DNA of 64,000 nt from Shinella zoogloeoides (GCF_003574625.1 NZ_QNUJ01000001.1:372001-436000); one strand, 5' to 3'; shown: positions 47,167 through 57,856, counted from the first letter of the stretch. Notes: generated by a model from the sequence alone, not told the origin. Program-made: numbers and translations.

Positions 47167-48475
47167 GCGGGCAGCCCCTCCGCCGGCAAAGGCGCGGCCA
47201 CCATCCTTGCGAGCGCCGCCGAGGCGATGCGGGCCGAGAGCGGATCGGCGCGGCTGGTCAGCACGATGGGCACCCGCGCGCCCAGCACGAGGCCGGCCGC
47301 CGTGGCGCCGGCGAAGTAGATGAGCTGCTTTGCCAGCATGTTGCCGGCCTCGAGGTCCGGCACGAGCAGGATGTCGGCCTGCCCGGCGACGGGCGAGACG
47401 ATGCCCTTGGTACGGGCGGCATCCACGCTGATCGCGTTGTCGAAGGCGAGCGGCCCGTCGACCTTCGCCCCGGTGATCTGCCCGCGCGCCGCCATGACGG
47501 TCAGCGCCGCCGCGTCGAGTGTCGCGGGCATCTTGGGGTTCACGGTCTCCACGGCGGCAAGCACCGCCACCTTCGGCTCCTCCATGCCGAGCCGGCGCAG
47601 GAGGTCCACCGCGTTCTGGCAGATGTCGCGCTTGTGCTCCAGCGTCGGCTGGATATTGATCGCGGCGTCGGTGACGATGAGCGGCTTGTCGTAGGCAGGG
47701 ATATCCATGGCATAGACATGGCTGATGCGCCGCTCGGTGCGCAGGCCCGAGCCTGGCGCGACGACGGCGCAGAGAAGCTCGTCCGTGTGCAGGCTTCCCT
47801 TGACCAGCACGGCGACCTTTCCCGCCACGGCCATCTCCACGGCGCAGGCGGCCGCGGCATGACTGTGCGCGACGGGAACGATCTCGATCCCGTCGAGCGG
47901 GACCCGCGCATCGTCCGCAGCGGCGCGGATCTTGCCTTCCGGGCCGATGAGCACCGGCTCCAGCAGGCCGGCCTCGCGCGCCTCCAGCGCGCCGGTGATG
48001 GCGGCGGCCGAGCAGGGATGCACGATGGCGGCCCGGATCGGCGGGAGGCCGCGCGCCCGCGTCACGAAAGCCTCGTAGCGGTCATGACGGCGCAGCGACA
48101 CGTCGGGCAGGGGCGTGCGCGGCCATTCGATGCTGTGCTCCGGCGCGATCACCGTCGCCGTTCCCCTCAGCACCGCCTCGCCCTTCCGGTCGGTGCAGAC
48201 CGTGTCGAGCACGACGATGCGCTTTTCGGGCCGCTTCTCCGTCACCGTGACGGTGGCGGTGATGGTGTCGCCGGGCACGACCGGCTCGAGGAACCGGAGG
48301 TCCTGGCCGAGATAGATCGTGCCGGGGCCGGGCAGGCGCGTGCCGAGCACGGCGGAGACGAGGGCTGCCGTCCACATGCCATGGGCGACGACATGGCCGA
48401 AGAGGCCGGTCCTGCGAAGGCGGTGTCGCCGGGCCGGAGTTCGTCGAAGGTCCTGTTGCGGAGGAAGCCGTCCAT
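47163..48475 (-). pseudogene. MaoC-phosphate acetyltransferase fusion with deletion/frameshift in the MaoC domain
   Basis: The N-terminus MDGFLRNRTFDELRPGDTA (from ATG 48475) is in one frame. The rest (TGLFGHVVAHGMWTAALVSAV onward) is in another, starting near 48410. Compared with intact bifunctional enoyl-CoA hydratase/phosphate acetyltransferase proteins (about 465 aa), roughly 30-35 residues with the MaoC active-site Asp/His region are missing. The Pta domain (about 315 C-terminal residues: IVHPCSAAAITGALEAREAG, EAGNMLAKQLIYFAGATAAG, VLTSRADPLSARIAS) is intact and could be translated from an internal start such as ATG 48377. It would make acetyl phosphate from acetyl-CoA next to ackA. Confidence 0.8.
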
Positions 48476-48482
48476 CGGCGAT

Positions 48483-50285
48483 TCACCTCTGGAAAACATA
48501 GGTACCGGGAGCATCGGCGACGGGTCTGCAGCCCTTTCGGCGGGCGCCCATGGATGGTGCGTCGACCCGTTCCGGCGCCGAATGCGCGGCAAGCCAGCCC
48601 GTCCAGGCCTCCCACCACGAGCCCGGCCGCGCCTCCGCCGTCTCGGCCCATTCATCGGCGCCCACGCACAGTCCGTCCGCCGCGCGCACGGCGATGCGGT
48701 AGCGCCGGCGCGGGCGGCCGGGCTCGCTGACGATGCCGGCATTGTGGCCGCCGCTGGTCAGGACGAAGGTGAGTTCGGTGTTGCTGAGATAGTGGATCTT
48801 GTAGACCGACCGCCACGGCGCGACATGGTCGCGCTCGGTACCGACCACGAACATCGGCACGCGGATGTTCTGGATGGCAGCGGGGCGCCCCTCGACCATG
48901 AAGCGGCCGGCGGCGAGCTCGTTGCCGAGATAGAGCCGCTTCAGGTATTCGGCGTGCATCCGGTAGGGCATGCGGGTGGAGTCGGCGTTCCAGGCCATCA
49001 GGTCGATCATCGGCGTGCGCTCGCCGATCATGTGCTCATGCACGATGCGCGACCAGACGAGGTCGTTCGAGCGCAGGAGCTGGAAGGCTCCCGCCATCTG
49101 GTCGGCCGAAAGATAGCCGCGGTTCCACATCATGCTTTCGAGCACATGCACCTGGCTGTGGTCGATGAAGAGGGCGAGCTCGCCGGGCTCGGTGAAGTCC
49201 GTCTGCGCGGCAAGCAAGGTCAGGCTTGCCAGCCGGTCGTCGCCGCGATGCGCCATGTCGGCTGCCGCGATCGCCAGGAGCGTGCCGCCGAGGCAATAGC
49301 CCGCGGCGTGGACCTTTCGGCCGGGAACAACGGCATTCACCGCATCGAGCGCCGCCATCACGCCAAGCCGGCGGTAGTCGTCCATCGTCAGGTCGCGGTC
49401 GGCCGCCGTGGGATTGCGCCAGGAGATGCAGAAGACGGTATGGCCCTGAGCGACCAGGTGGCACACGAGCGAATTGTGCGGCGAGAGGTCGAGAATGTAG
49501 TATTTCATGATCCAGGCTGGCACGATCAGGACCGGTTCGGCCGCCACGGTGTCGGTTGCCGGGGCGTACTGGATCAGCTCGATCAGATGGTTGCGGTAGA
49601 TCACCTTGCCTGGTGTCGCGGCGACGTCCCGGCCGACGACAAAATCCTCCGTTCCGGCCGGCTTCTGCCCGGTGGCGAGGCGGCCGGCATCCTCCATCCC
49701 GTTGCGCAGGCCGTCGAGGAAATTCACGCCGCCGGAGCGGATCGTCCTGTCCATCACCTCCGGATTGGCGAAAGGCATGTTGGAGGGGGAAAAGACGTCG
49801 AGGATCTGGCGGACGGCGAAGGACACCACGTCCTCGTGGTGCGGCGCGACACCCGGCACCTCCTTCGTCGCATTGTGCCACCATTGCTGCTGGAGAAGGA
49901 AAGCCTGAGCCCAAATGCTGAAGGGCGGCTTCCTCCAGCGTTCGTCGGAGAAACGGTAGTCGCCGGGTAGGGGCTCGATGCACGGCGACGCATCTGGTGT
50001 TGCCGCCACGGCCGCAAGGTGGCAGAGCAGGCGGACCGCCTTGCGGTTCGCCTTGTCGACAAGTTCCATCCGCTTCCCGGGGGCCGAGGCGAGGTGGACC
50101 GACCAGTCGAAAAGGGCAAGTGCGAAGGCAGCAGGCGACATGCCGGCGCTGAACTGGCCGGCGATCGCTTCCCGCAGGCGATCGATCGCGCGAAAGGCTT
50201 CGCTTCCCAGTTCCTCCATCCGGGAGACGGGCGGCAGATCCGTCATCCGCCGGGAGGCCAACATCTCGCTCGCCGGAGCATTCAT
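48483..50285 (-). CDS. phaC: Poly(3-hydroxyalkanoate) synthase, class I-like
   Basis: This 600-residue protein has the PhaC N-terminal domain (about 70-240: FSIWAQAFLLQQQWWHNATK) and an alpha/beta hydrolase domain. The lipase-box-like AAGYCLGGTLLA carries the catalytic Cys331. The other triad members are probably the Asp of VGTERDHVAPW and the His of SGGHNAGIV. It polymerises hydroxyacyl-CoA into storage granules. A FixK/FNR box lies 99 bp upstream, shared with a divergent phasin-like gene. It is the first gene of a minus-strand run with pta-like, ackA and usp. Confidence 0.93.
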   Translation of the reverse strand: MNAPASEMLASRRMTDLPPVSRMEELGSEAFRAIDRLREAIAGQFSAGMSPAAFALALFDWSVHLASAPGKRMELVDKANRKAVRLLCHLAAVAATPDASPCIEPLPGDYRFSDERWRKPPFSIWAQAFLLQQQWWHNATKEVPGVAPHHEDVVSFAVRQILDVFSPSNMPFANPEVMDRTIRSGGVNFLDGLRNGMEDAGRLATGQKPAGTEDFVVGRDVAATPGKVIYRNHLIELIQYAPATDTVAAEPVLIVPAWIMKYYILDLSPHNSLVCHLVAQGHTVFCISWRNPTAADRDLTMDDYRRLGVMAALDAVNAVVPGRKVHAAGYCLGGTLLAIAAADMAHRGDDRLASLTLLAAQTDFTEPGELALFIDHSQVHVLESMMWNRGYLSADQMAGAFQLLRSNDLVWSRIVHEHMIGERTPMIDLMAWNADSTRMPYRMHAEYLKRLYLGNELAAGRFMVEGRPAAIQNIRVPMFVVGTERDHVAPWRSVYKIHYLSNTELTFVLTSGGHNAGIVSEPGRPRRRYRIAVRAADGLCVGADEWAETAEARPGSWWEAWTGWLAAHSAPERVDAPSMGARRKGCRPVADAPGTYVFQR

Positions 50286-50383
50286 GGGTGTCTCCTTCGG
50301 CAGAAGGGGGTTTCCGCTGAAGACAACCTCATGATTGGATAGCGGATCGAATATTACCCTACACAGGGCAGTCTTTATCTCCG

Positions 50384-50397
50384 TTGACGCAGATCAA
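50384..50397. promoter_or_regulatory. FixK/FNR-type box
   Basis: TTGACGCAGATCAA, TTGA-N6-TCAA, is located between the divergent phaC (start 50285) and phasin-like gene (start 50452), 99 bp and 55 bp away respectively. Confidence 0.7.
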
Positions 50398-50451
50398 GTT
50401 TCATTGCGCGAAACCACCTAGAATGCGATCTAATCGAAACGGGAGTTCGTC

Positions 50452-50778
50452 ATGTCCGCGAAGAATGCGACAGATGCGGAACGAATCGCGGCTGGCTTCG
50501 CGCCTAGGGTCGCCGATCCGCTTCTTTTGGCGCCCTTCAACATCGGAATGGCGATGTACAGGCATTGGCTGGGCGTGACGTCACGCCTGCTTGAGGATCA
50601 GTGCGCGCATCTCCAGAACCTTGCCGACTGCGAGGATCCCTTGAACATGCTGGTCTGCCAAACCGAGTTTGCCGAAAAATCCCTCGCGGCAAGCCTCCAC
50701 GAACTGCGCCAAGGCGTCGACACGATTGCCGACACAGCCTGTCGGCAGCTTACCCGCGACGGGGCGTTGCCGCAGTAG
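50452..50778 (+). CDS. Small phasin-like protein
   Basis: This 108-residue helical protein (FAPRVADPLLLAPFNIGMAM, then HLQNLADCEDPLNMLVCQTE) has the pattern of granule-associated phasins. In these an NxW/hydrophobic helix is followed by a LAxxxDPxEx(L/M)xxQ segment. It faces the PHA synthase gene across a shared FixK/FNR box, supporting a storage-granule coat role. It precedes the phosphoketolase gene by 72 bp. Confidence 0.75.
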   Translation: MSAKNATDAERIAAGFAPRVADPLLLAPFNIGMAMYRHWLGVTSRLLEDQCAHLQNLADCEDPLNMLVCQTEFAEKSLAASLHELRQGVDTIADTACRQLTRDGALPQ

Positions 50779-50850
50779 CGTTGCGCTTTTCTGAGTAAAC
50801 AGGCCGTTACAGACGTTGAAGCCGTGGAGCAGGCGGCAGGGAGAGAGGAT

Positions 50851-53217
50851 ATGGCAAACGAGCCTGACACCGGAGACCTCGCGCTGATCGACCGCTACTG
50901 GCGGGCGGCCAACTATCTTTCGGTGGGCCAGATCTACCTAATGGACAATCCGTTGCTCCGCGAACCTTTGAAGGCGGAGCATGTGAAGCCGCGCCTTCTC
51001 GGCCACTGGGGCACGACGCCGGGCCTCAACTTCATCTATGCCCATCTCAACCGCATCATCCGGGCGCGCGACGCCGATGTCCTCTATATCTGCGGCCCCG
51101 GCCACGGCGGGCCGGGCATGGTGGCCAATACCTATCTGGAAGGCACCTATTCGCAGGTCTATCCCGAGATCGGCGAGGATGAGGCGGGGCTGAAGGCGCT
51201 GTTCCGGCAGTTCTCCTTCCCGGGCGGCATTCCGAGCCACGCGGCCCCTGAAACGCCCGGCTCCATCCATGAGGGCGGCGAACTCGGCTATGCGCTGGTG
51301 CATGCCTATGGCGCGGCCTTCGACAATCCGGACCTCGTCGTTGCCTGCGTGGTGGGGGATGGCGAGGCCGAGACTGGCCCGCTCGCCGCCGCCTGGCATT
51401 CCAACAAGTTCCTCAGCCCCGTCAGCGACGGCACGGTGCTGCCGATCCTCCATCTCAACGGCTACAAGATCGCCAATCCGACCGTGCTGGCGCGCCTGCC
51501 GGACGAGGAGCTGGCCCATCTCTTCACCGGCTACGGCTACGATCCGATCTTTGTGGAGGGCCATGAGCCGCAGGCCATGCACCGGGATATGGCGGCCGCG
51601 CTCGACAACGCCTTCGACCGCATCGCGGCCATCCGGGCCGCGGCGAAGAAGGATCCCGCCCGCAGGCCGCGATGGCCGATGATCGTACTGCGCAGCCCGA
51701 AGGGCTGGACGGGGCCGAAAGAGGTGGACGGCAAGGTCGTTGAAAACCACTGGCGCTCGCATCAGGTGCCCGTTTCCGAATGCCGTACGAACGCCGCGCA
51801 TCGTGACATCCTCGAAACCTGGATGCGAAGCTACGATCCCGAAGACCTTTTCGATGCGGATGGCCGTCTGAAGCCGGAGCTGCGGGCGTTGGCGCCGACA
51901 GGCGTGCGCCGCATGGGCGCCAGTCCGCACGCCAATGGCGGCGTCCTTCACAGGGAGCTGCTCACGCCCGAAATCGCTGGCTATGCGGTTGCGGTGGATC
52001 GGCCCGGTGCGCTGGAGGCGCAGTCGACGAAGGTTCTTGGCGATTATCTGCGCGACGTGATCCGGTTGAACGCGGCCGGCCGCAATTTTCGCGTCTTCGG
52101 GCCGGACGAGACGGCCTCGAACCGGCTCGCCAGCGTCTTCGAGGCGACGGATCGCGTGTGGATGGCCGAGAGACTGCCGACGGACGATCATCTCGCGCCG
52201 GAAGGTCGTGTCATGGAAGTGCTCAGCGAACATTTATGTCAGGGCTGGCTTGAGGGCTACCTGCTAACCGGACGGCATGGTTTCTTCTCCTGCTACGAGG
52301 CCTTCATTCACATCGTCGATTCGATGTTCAACCAGCATGCGAAATGGCTGAAGGTAGCGCGCGAGCTGCCCTGGCGCAGCCCCGTCTCCTCGCTCAATTA
52401 CCTGCTCACCTCCCATGTCTGGCGGCAGGACCACAACGGCTTTTCCCACCAGGACCCCGGCTTCATCGACCTCGTCGCCAACAAGGGAGCCGATATCGTG
52501 CGCGTCTACCTGCCGCCGGACGCCAACACGCTGCTCTGGGTCGGCGACCATTGCCTGCGGACATGGAACCGCATCAACGTCATCGTGGCCGGCAAGCAGC
52601 CGGCTCCGCAATGGCTGACGATGGACGAGGCGACCTCCCATTGCGAGGCCGGACTTGGCATCTGGGACTGGGCGGGCACGGAGGAGGGGCTTGGGCCCGA
52701 TATCGTGATGGCCTGCGCGGGCGACGTGCCGACCATGGAGACGCTCGCCGCCGTCGATCTCCTGCGGCGGGCGCTGCCGCACTTGCGCATCCGCGTCGTC
52801 AACGTCGTGGACCTGATGGCATTGCAGTCGCCGCAGCATCATCCGCACGGTGTTTCGGACGAGGATTTTGACCGGATTTTTACCCGAGACCGGCCGGTCG
52901 TGTTCGCCCATCACGGCTATCCGTATCTTATCCATCGGCTGGTCTACAAACGCACCAACCATCCGAATTTCCACGTCAAGGGCTTCGTCGAGGAGGGCAC
53001 AACGACCACGCCCTTCGATATGGCGGTGATGAACAGGCTAGACCGCTATCACCTCGCCATCGAGGCGATCGAACGCCTGCAGGCTCTTGCCGAGCGGAAA
53101 CTGGACCTCGTCGCCACGCTGAAGGCGAAGCTCGACGCACATCATGCCTATGTGCGCGAGCACGGTGAGGACATGCCCGAGATCCGCGACTGGAAATGGC
53201 CCTATGCGCGGCAATAG
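50851..53217 (+). CDS. xfp: Phosphoketolase (xylulose-5-P/fructose-6-P)
   Basis: The 788-residue enzyme starts at ATG 50851 after GGGAGAGAGG. It contains [40 protein letters not shown], and the thiamine-diphosphate [20 protein letters not shown]. Later parts are [31 protein letters not shown] and [25 protein letters not shown]. It splits xylulose-5-P (and often fructose-6-P) with phosphate into acetyl phosphate. Acetate kinase nearby can convert this to ATP and acetate; Pta can make acetyl-CoA for PHA. Length and motifs are full. Confidence 0.96.
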   Translation: MANEPDTGDLALIDRYWRAANYLSVGQIYLMDNPLLREPLKAEHVKPRLLGHWGTTPGLNFIYAHLNRIIRARDADVLYICGPGHGGPGMVANTYLEGTYSQVYPEIGEDEAGLKALFRQFSFPGGIPSHAAPETPGSIHEGGELGYALVHAYGAAFDNPDLVVACVVGDGEAETGPLAAAWHSNKFLSPVSDGTVLPILHLNGYKIANPTVLARLPDEELAHLFTGYGYDPIFVEGHEPQAMHRDMAAALDNAFDRIAAIRAAAKKDPARRPRWPMIVLRSPKGWTGPKEVDGKVVENHWRSHQVPVSECRTNAAHRDILETWMRSYDPEDLFDADGRLKPELRALAPTGVRRMGASPHANGGVLHRELLTPEIAGYAVAVDRPGALEAQSTKVLGDYLRDVIRLNAAGRNFRVFGPDETASNRLASVFEATDRVWMAERLPTDDHLAPEGRVMEVLSEHLCQGWLEGYLLTGRHGFFSCYEAFIHIVDSMFNQHAKWLKVARELPWRSPVSSLNYLLTSHVWRQDHNGFSHQDPGFIDLVANKGADIVRVYLPPDANTLLWVGDHCLRTWNRINVIVAGKQPAPQWLTMDEATSHCEAGLGIWDWAGTEEGLGPDIVMACAGDVPTMETLAAVDLLRRALPHLRIRVVNVVDLMALQSPQHHPHGVSDEDFDRIFTRDRPVVFAHHGYPYLIHRLVYKRTNHPNFHVKGFVEEGTTTTPFDMAVMNRLDRYHLAIEAIERLQALAERKLDLVATLKAKLDAHHAYVREHGEDMPEIRDWKWPYARQ

Positions 53218-53257
53218 GCCAATCCGTGGGCAAAGCGGCCCGTGAGGGGAGGAAACC

Positions 53258-54616
53258 ATGCTGTCACTGAAATCGCTCGGCGGTGCCGGAACCGTTACCG
53301 GCTCGAAGCATCTGCTCACTCTCGGGGGACACCGCATCCTGATCGATTGCGGCCTCTTTCAGGGCTTGAAGAACCTGCGAGACCTCAACTGGACACCCCT
53401 GCCAGTCTCGCCGCGCAATATCGACGCGGTGATCCTGACGCATGCGCATCTCGATCATTGCGGATATCTGCCGCGCCTGGTGCGCGAGGGCTACCGTGGC
53501 AAGATCTACGCGACGCCGGCCACCCGCGATGTCGCCGAGTTGATCCTCATGGACAGCGGCCATCTACAGGAAAAGGACGCGGAATTCCTCAACCGGCACA
53601 AGCTGTCGCGTCACCAGCCGGCTCTTCCCCTCTACACCGTCCATGACGCGCAGAATGCCGTGGAGCACTTCTCGACCGTTGAATTCGATCAGACCGTGCG
53701 GCTTTCCGATGGCGCATGGTTCCGGTTCCACCGTGCGGGCCATATTCTCGGCGCGGCATGGGTTGAGATGGCCTGCGGTGGGCAGAGGATCGTCTTTTCC
53801 GGCGATATCGGCCGCTACGGCGATCCGCTGATGCCGGACCCGGCCCGACCGGTCGAGGCGGACTATGTCATGATCGAATCCACCTACGGCAACCGCATTC
53901 ACGACAAGACCGACCCAGAAGATGCCCTGCGGGCGGTTGTGGAGCGCACGATCAAACGTGGCGGGACGCTCGTCGTTCCGGCCTTCGCCGTCGGGCGCGC
54001 GCAGGAATTGCTCTACTATTTCTGGAAGCTGAAGCAGGCGGGGGTTCTCGGGGACGTACCCGTGTTCCTCGACAGCCCCATGGCCATCGATGCGACCGGG
54101 CTCATGGGCCGGCATCCGAGGGATCATCGGCTTGACCCCGAAAGCTGCAAGAAGGTGTTCGGCATCGCGCGCTACACCGACGACGTCGAGGCCTCGAAAG
54201 CGATCAGCGCGAGCCCTATTCCGAAGATCGTCATTTCCGCCTCCGGCATGGCGACGGGCGGCCGTGTGTTGCATCATCTGAAAGCCTTCGCGCCGGATGC
54301 ACGCAACACGATCCTGCTCGCCGGCTTCCAGGCCGCCGGGACGAGAGGCCGCTCGCTTCAGGACGGCGCGAAAGAACTGAAGATCCATGGTGACTGGATT
54401 CCGGTCAATGCGGAGGTGGCCCATCTCGACATGCTCTCGGCCCATGCCGATGCCGATGAATTGATGCGTTGGCTTTCGGGTTGCCCGCGTCCGCCGCGCA
54501 AGGTCTTCATCGTGCATGGGGAGGCCGAGGCATCGGAAGCCTTACGCGTGCGCATAGGGCGCGAGCTGGGTTGGGAGAGCGTGGTACCGCGCCTCGACCA
54601 GGAATTCGCGTTGTAA
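53258..54616 (+). CDS. MBL-fold beta-CASP RNA-processing exonuclease-like protein
   Basis: This 452-residue protein has the metallo-beta-lactamase part (THAHLDHCGYLPRLV; FHRAGHILGAAWVEM) and beta-CASP segments such as YVMIESTYGNRIHD, PAFAVGRAQELLYYFWKLK, SASGMATGGRVLHHLKAFAP, LAGFQAAGTRGRSLQDGAKE and FIVHGEAEASE. These match the archaeal/bacterial CPSF-like RNA metallo-hydrolase group, which act on RNA ends. It follows phosphoketolase by 40 bp with GGGGAGG before ATG. The reason for its location among metabolic genes is not clear. Confidence 0.92.
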   Translation: MLSLKSLGGAGTVTGSKHLLTLGGHRILIDCGLFQGLKNLRDLNWTPLPVSPRNIDAVILTHAHLDHCGYLPRLVREGYRGKIYATPATRDVAELILMDSGHLQEKDAEFLNRHKLSRHQPALPLYTVHDAQNAVEHFSTVEFDQTVRLSDGAWFRFHRAGHILGAAWVEMACGGQRIVFSGDIGRYGDPLMPDPARPVEADYVMIESTYGNRIHDKTDPEDALRAVVERTIKRGGTLVVPAFAVGRAQELLYYFWKLKQAGVLGDVPVFLDSPMAIDATGLMGRHPRDHRLDPESCKKVFGIARYTDDVEASKAISASPIPKIVISASGMATGGRVLHHLKAFAPDARNTILLAGFQAAGTRGRSLQDGAKELKIHGDWIPVNAEVAHLDMLSAHADADELMRWLSGCPRPPRKVFIVHGEAEASEALRVRIGRELGWESVVPRLDQEFAL

Positions 54617-54632
54617 GCGGGACACTCGGGGC

Positions 54633-56222
54633 TCAGGTGGACCGGAGATCCTTACGGATGAGGATAAGCGTCGGATCGTCAGGGTAGGGGACAGCGATAA
54701 AACCCTGTTGCCGCTCGAGTTCGATGGCCTCGTGGTTTTCCCGGCTTTCCAGCGATTCCAGCGTCTTGACGCCGCGGGCCTGCACGTAGCGGGCGACATG
54801 GCGCAGCATTTCCCAGCCGACGCCCTTGTGTTTGTCGTCGGCGCGCACGGAGATCGCCACTTCTGCCTTCGTCATCGACGGGTCGCAGGCCACGAGCGCC
54901 GCTGCGGTAATCTCGTCGCTGCCGCCGGAGAATGCGAGGAAGTGCTCCGTGGTGACATGGTCTACCTTCGTCATGGAAAGCAGGCGGTCATGGCTCACTT
55001 CACGGACACCGCCAAGAAACCGGAAGCGTAGGTCCTCGGGCGTTACATGTCGGAAGAATTCCGCCAGAAGCGACTCGTCCTCCGGCTTGACCGCGCGCAC
55101 ATGCAACATGAGCCCCGTATGGGTCATGAGAGCGGTGTCCAGTAAGTCGTTGGCTATCGCCTCGGCCGGGATCGTCAGCGCGCTGCCGGTTTCTATGATG
55201 ACCTTGAGGGCATGCGTATCGGCCGCACGGGAGAAGGTCTCGTAGGCTTCGCCGATCCGATCGAGGCTGAACCGATGGGTGATCAGCTTCTTCGGGTCGA
55301 TCTTGCCCGACTGCACGGTTTTCAGCAGCATCGGCGTCGTGACCGTGTCCACCAGCCGCGTGGTGATGGCGATGTTCTGCGACCACAGTTTCTCCAGATG
55401 CAGGTCGGCCTTGACCCCATGCACGCCGATATTGGCGATGACGCCGCCGGGAGCGACGATCTCCTGGCAGAGCTCGAAGGTGACCGGAATTCCGACCGCC
55501 TCGATCGCGGCATCGACGCCCTTGCCGCTGGTCAAGGCCAGGAGCTGGCGTGCCGCGTCGCCGCCGCTCGCCCGGACGGTTTGCGTCGCACCGAAGCGGC
55601 TGGCTACGGCAAGTCGGTTTTCGTCGAGGTCGATCATGATGATCTCGGCGGGAGAATAGAACTGTGCCGTGAGCAGCGCCGCAAGCCCAATCGGGCCGGC
55701 GCCGACGATGGCCACCGTGCTTCCGGGCTGCACCTTCCCGTTCAGCACGCCGCATTCGAAGCCGGTGGGAAGGATGTCGCTGAGCATGACTAGAGCTTCC
55801 TCGTCCGCGCCGTCGGGGATCGGATAGAGGCTGGTGTCGGCATGAGGGATGCGGACATATTCGGCCTGTGTCCCGTCGATCGTATTGCCGAGAATCCAGC
55901 CACCGGTCGTGCAATGAGAATACATGCCGCGCCGGCAATATTCACACTTGCCGCAGGACGAAATGCACGAGATCAGGACGCGGTCGCCTTTGGCGAACTG
56001 GGTCACGCCGGCGCCCGTCCCTTCAACGATGCCCACGCCTTCGTGACCGAGGATACGGCCGGGCGTACAGGTCGGCACGTCACCCTTGAGGATGTGCAGG
56101 TCGGTTCCGCAGATCGTTGTGCGCGTCACCTTGACGATGGCGTCGGTCGCCGCCGTGATCGTGGGCAGCGGCCGTTCCATGAGGGACTTCCGTCCCGGAC
56201 CTTCGTAAACGAGAGCCTTCAT
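54633..56222 (-). CDS. Zinc alcohol dehydrogenase fused to a GNAT acetyltransferase domain
   Basis: The protein has 529 residues. Residues 1-345 form a medium-chain zinc alcohol dehydrogenase: TICGTDLHILKGD, GHEGVGIVE, structural-zinc cysteines in CISSCGKCEYCRRGMYSHC, and coenzyme site AIVGAGPIGLAALL. Residues about 370-529 form a GNAT domain (LHVRAVKPEDESLLAEFFRH, EVAISVRADDKHKGVGWEML). The dehydrogenase oxidises or reduces an alcohol/aldehyde; the GNAT domain resembles protein acetyltransferases of the Pat type. No frameshift or stop separates the parts. It shares the FixK/FNR box at 56292 with the divergent arcD. Confidence 0.9.
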   Translation of the reverse strand: MKALVYEGPGRKSLMERPLPTITAATDAIVKVTRTTICGTDLHILKGDVPTCTPGRILGHEGVGIVEGTGAGVTQFAKGDRVLISCISSCGKCEYCRRGMYSHCTTGGWILGNTIDGTQAEYVRIPHADTSLYPIPDGADEEALVMLSDILPTGFECGVLNGKVQPGSTVAIVGAGPIGLAALLTAQFYSPAEIIMIDLDENRLAVASRFGATQTVRASGGDAARQLLALTSGKGVDAAIEAVGIPVTFELCQEIVAPGGVIANIGVHGVKADLHLEKLWSQNIAITTRLVDTVTTPMLLKTVQSGKIDPKKLITHRFSLDRIGEAYETFSRAADTHALKVIIETGSALTIPAEAIANDLLDTALMTHTGLMLHVRAVKPEDESLLAEFFRHVTPEDLRFRFLGGVREVSHDRLLSMTKVDHVTTEHFLAFSGGSDEITAAALVACDPSMTKAEVAISVRADDKHKGVGWEMLRHVARYVQARGVKTLESLESRENHEAIELERQQGFIAVPYPDDPTLILIRKDLRST

Positions 56223-56291
56223 CTCAATCTCCTATGCGGGGTTCGAAGTTTTGAACGCAGGAGAGAATGAGCCTTGCTTTCGTGATGGGCT

Positions 56292-56305
56292 TTGACGCCG
56301 GTCAA
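56292..56305. promoter_or_regulatory. FixK/FNR-type box
   Basis: TTGACGCCGGTCAA, a perfect TTGAC-N4-GTCAA palindrome, lies between the divergent ADH-GNAT (start 56222, 70 bp) and arcD (start 56367, 62 bp) genes. Confidence 0.75.
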
Positions 56306-56366
56306 GGCGAAGAGCGGCAATGGCGCGCAGTCTTTTTCAATGTTTAAGAACTCCGGGAGACCAGCC

Positions 56367-57836
56367 ATGACTGCCGCAGATGTTCATTCCGCTTCCACCA
56401 CCTCCGCTCCGGCGGCAAAGCAAACCAAGCTGCATCTGGGCGCGCTGACGGCGCTCGTCATCGGCTCCATGGTGGGTTCGGGCGTCTTCAGCCTGCCGCA
56501 AAACATGGCGGCCGGGGCCGGACCGCTCGCCATCATGATCGGCTGGGCGATCACCGCCGTGGGAATGCTGGCGCTGGTCTTCGTCTACCAGTCGCTGGCG
56601 ACGCGAAAGCCTGAACTCGACGCCGGCCCCTATGCCTATGCCAAGGCGGGGTTCGGGCCTTTCATCGGCTTCAACAGCGCCTGGGGCTACTGGATCAGCG
56701 CCTGGGTCGGCAACGTCTCCTACGCGGTCATTGTCTTCAGCGCGCTCTCCTACTTCTTCCCGGCCTTCGGCGACGGGAACACCTGGCAGGCGGTGCTCGG
56801 CGCCTCCGTCCTTCTCTGGGTGATCCATTTCCTTATCATGGCCGGCGTGCGGCAGGCGGCGATCGTCAACCTCGTCGTCACCGTCGCCAAGATCGCGCCC
56901 ATCGTGCTTTTTGCCGGCCTCGTCGCGGTCGCCTTCAAGGTCGATGTCTTCAACGCCGATTTCACCGGCCTCGGCAATGCCGGGCTCGGCTCGATCATGA
57001 ACCAGGTGAAGAGCACGATGCTTGTGACGCTCTGGGTGTTCATCGGCATCGAGGGCGCCAGCGTCTTTTCGGCCCGTGCCGAGCGGCGCAAGGATATCGC
57101 CACGGCAACCGTTCTCGGCTTTTTCACCTGCCTTGCGCTCTATGCGCTCGTCTCGCTGCTCTCGCTCGGCATCCTGAACCAGCCGGAACTCGCCGCCTTG
57201 AAGAACCCGTCCATGGCGGGGGTTCTGGAGGCCGTTGTCGGGCCGTGGGGTGCGGTGATCATCAATCTCGCGCTCGTCGTCTCCGTCATCGGCGCCTTCC
57301 TGAGCTGGACGCTGCTTGCCGCCGAGATTCCGCATGTCGCCGGGCGCGACGGCACCATGCCGAAGTTCTTCGGCCACGAGAACGCACGCGGCGTGCCTTC
57401 GACCTCGCTGCTTATTACCAACCTGCTCGTGCAGGTTTTCCTCGTCATCACGCTGTTTGCACAAAGCACCTATCAGGCGCTGTTCTTCATTGCCTCGGCC
57501 GCAATCCTCGTTCCCTACATCTTCTCCGGTGCCTATGCGGCAAAGCTTGCGATCACAGGCGAAAGCTATCGCGAGGGCGAGGGCCGGAACGGTCCCATGC
57601 TGATCGGCCTTCTCGCAACGGTCTATGGTCTCTGGCTCGTCTATGCGGCCGGCCTCTCCTACCTCTTCATGTGCGCCATCCTCTATGCGCCGGGCATCGT
57701 CTTCTTCGTCTGGGCACGGCGGGAAAATGAGGAGCGGGTCTTCCATCCGGTCGAGGCCGTGCTCGCCGCTGCGCTGGTCGCGGTGGGGATTTATGCCGCC
57801 TACGCCATGTGGACCGGCGCAGTCAGCGCCCTGTGA
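56367..57836 (+). CDS. arcD: Arginine/ornithine antiporter-like APC transporter
   Basis: The 489-residue protein has about twelve helices and APC-type segments: [20 protein letters not shown] near the start, [20 protein letters not shown], and [20 protein letters not shown]. It matches the ArcD/basic amino acid antiporter group and is directly followed by arcA, arcB and arcC. It exchanges extracellular arginine for ornithine. ATG 56367 follows CCGGGAGACC; in-frame ATG 56340 would add nine residues. Confidence 0.93.
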   Translation: MTAADVHSASTTSAPAAKQTKLHLGALTALVIGSMVGSGVFSLPQNMAAGAGPLAIMIGWAITAVGMLALVFVYQSLATRKPELDAGPYAYAKAGFGPFIGFNSAWGYWISAWVGNVSYAVIVFSALSYFFPAFGDGNTWQAVLGASVLLWVIHFLIMAGVRQAAIVNLVVTVAKIAPIVLFAGLVAVAFKVDVFNADFTGLGNAGLGSIMNQVKSTMLVTLWVFIGIEGASVFSARAERRKDIATATVLGFFTCLALYALVSLLSLGILNQPELAALKNPSMAGVLEAVVGPWGAVIINLALVVSVIGAFLSWTLLAAEIPHVAGRDGTMPKFFGHENARGVPSTSLLITNLLVQVFLVITLFAQSTYQALFFIASAAILVPYIFSGAYAAKLAITGESYREGEGRNGPMLIGLLATVYGLWLVYAAGLSYLFMCAILYAPGIVFFVWARRENEERVFHPVEAVLAAALVAVGIYAAYAMWTGAVSAL

Positions 57837-57856
57837 ACCCGTCGAAAGGAATCGTC

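Noticed and set aside
50824-50850. Upstream GTG start for phosphoketolase
   Set aside because: ATG 50851 has a strong purine-rich ribosome site and gives the normal N-terminus; the nine extra residues contain that site.
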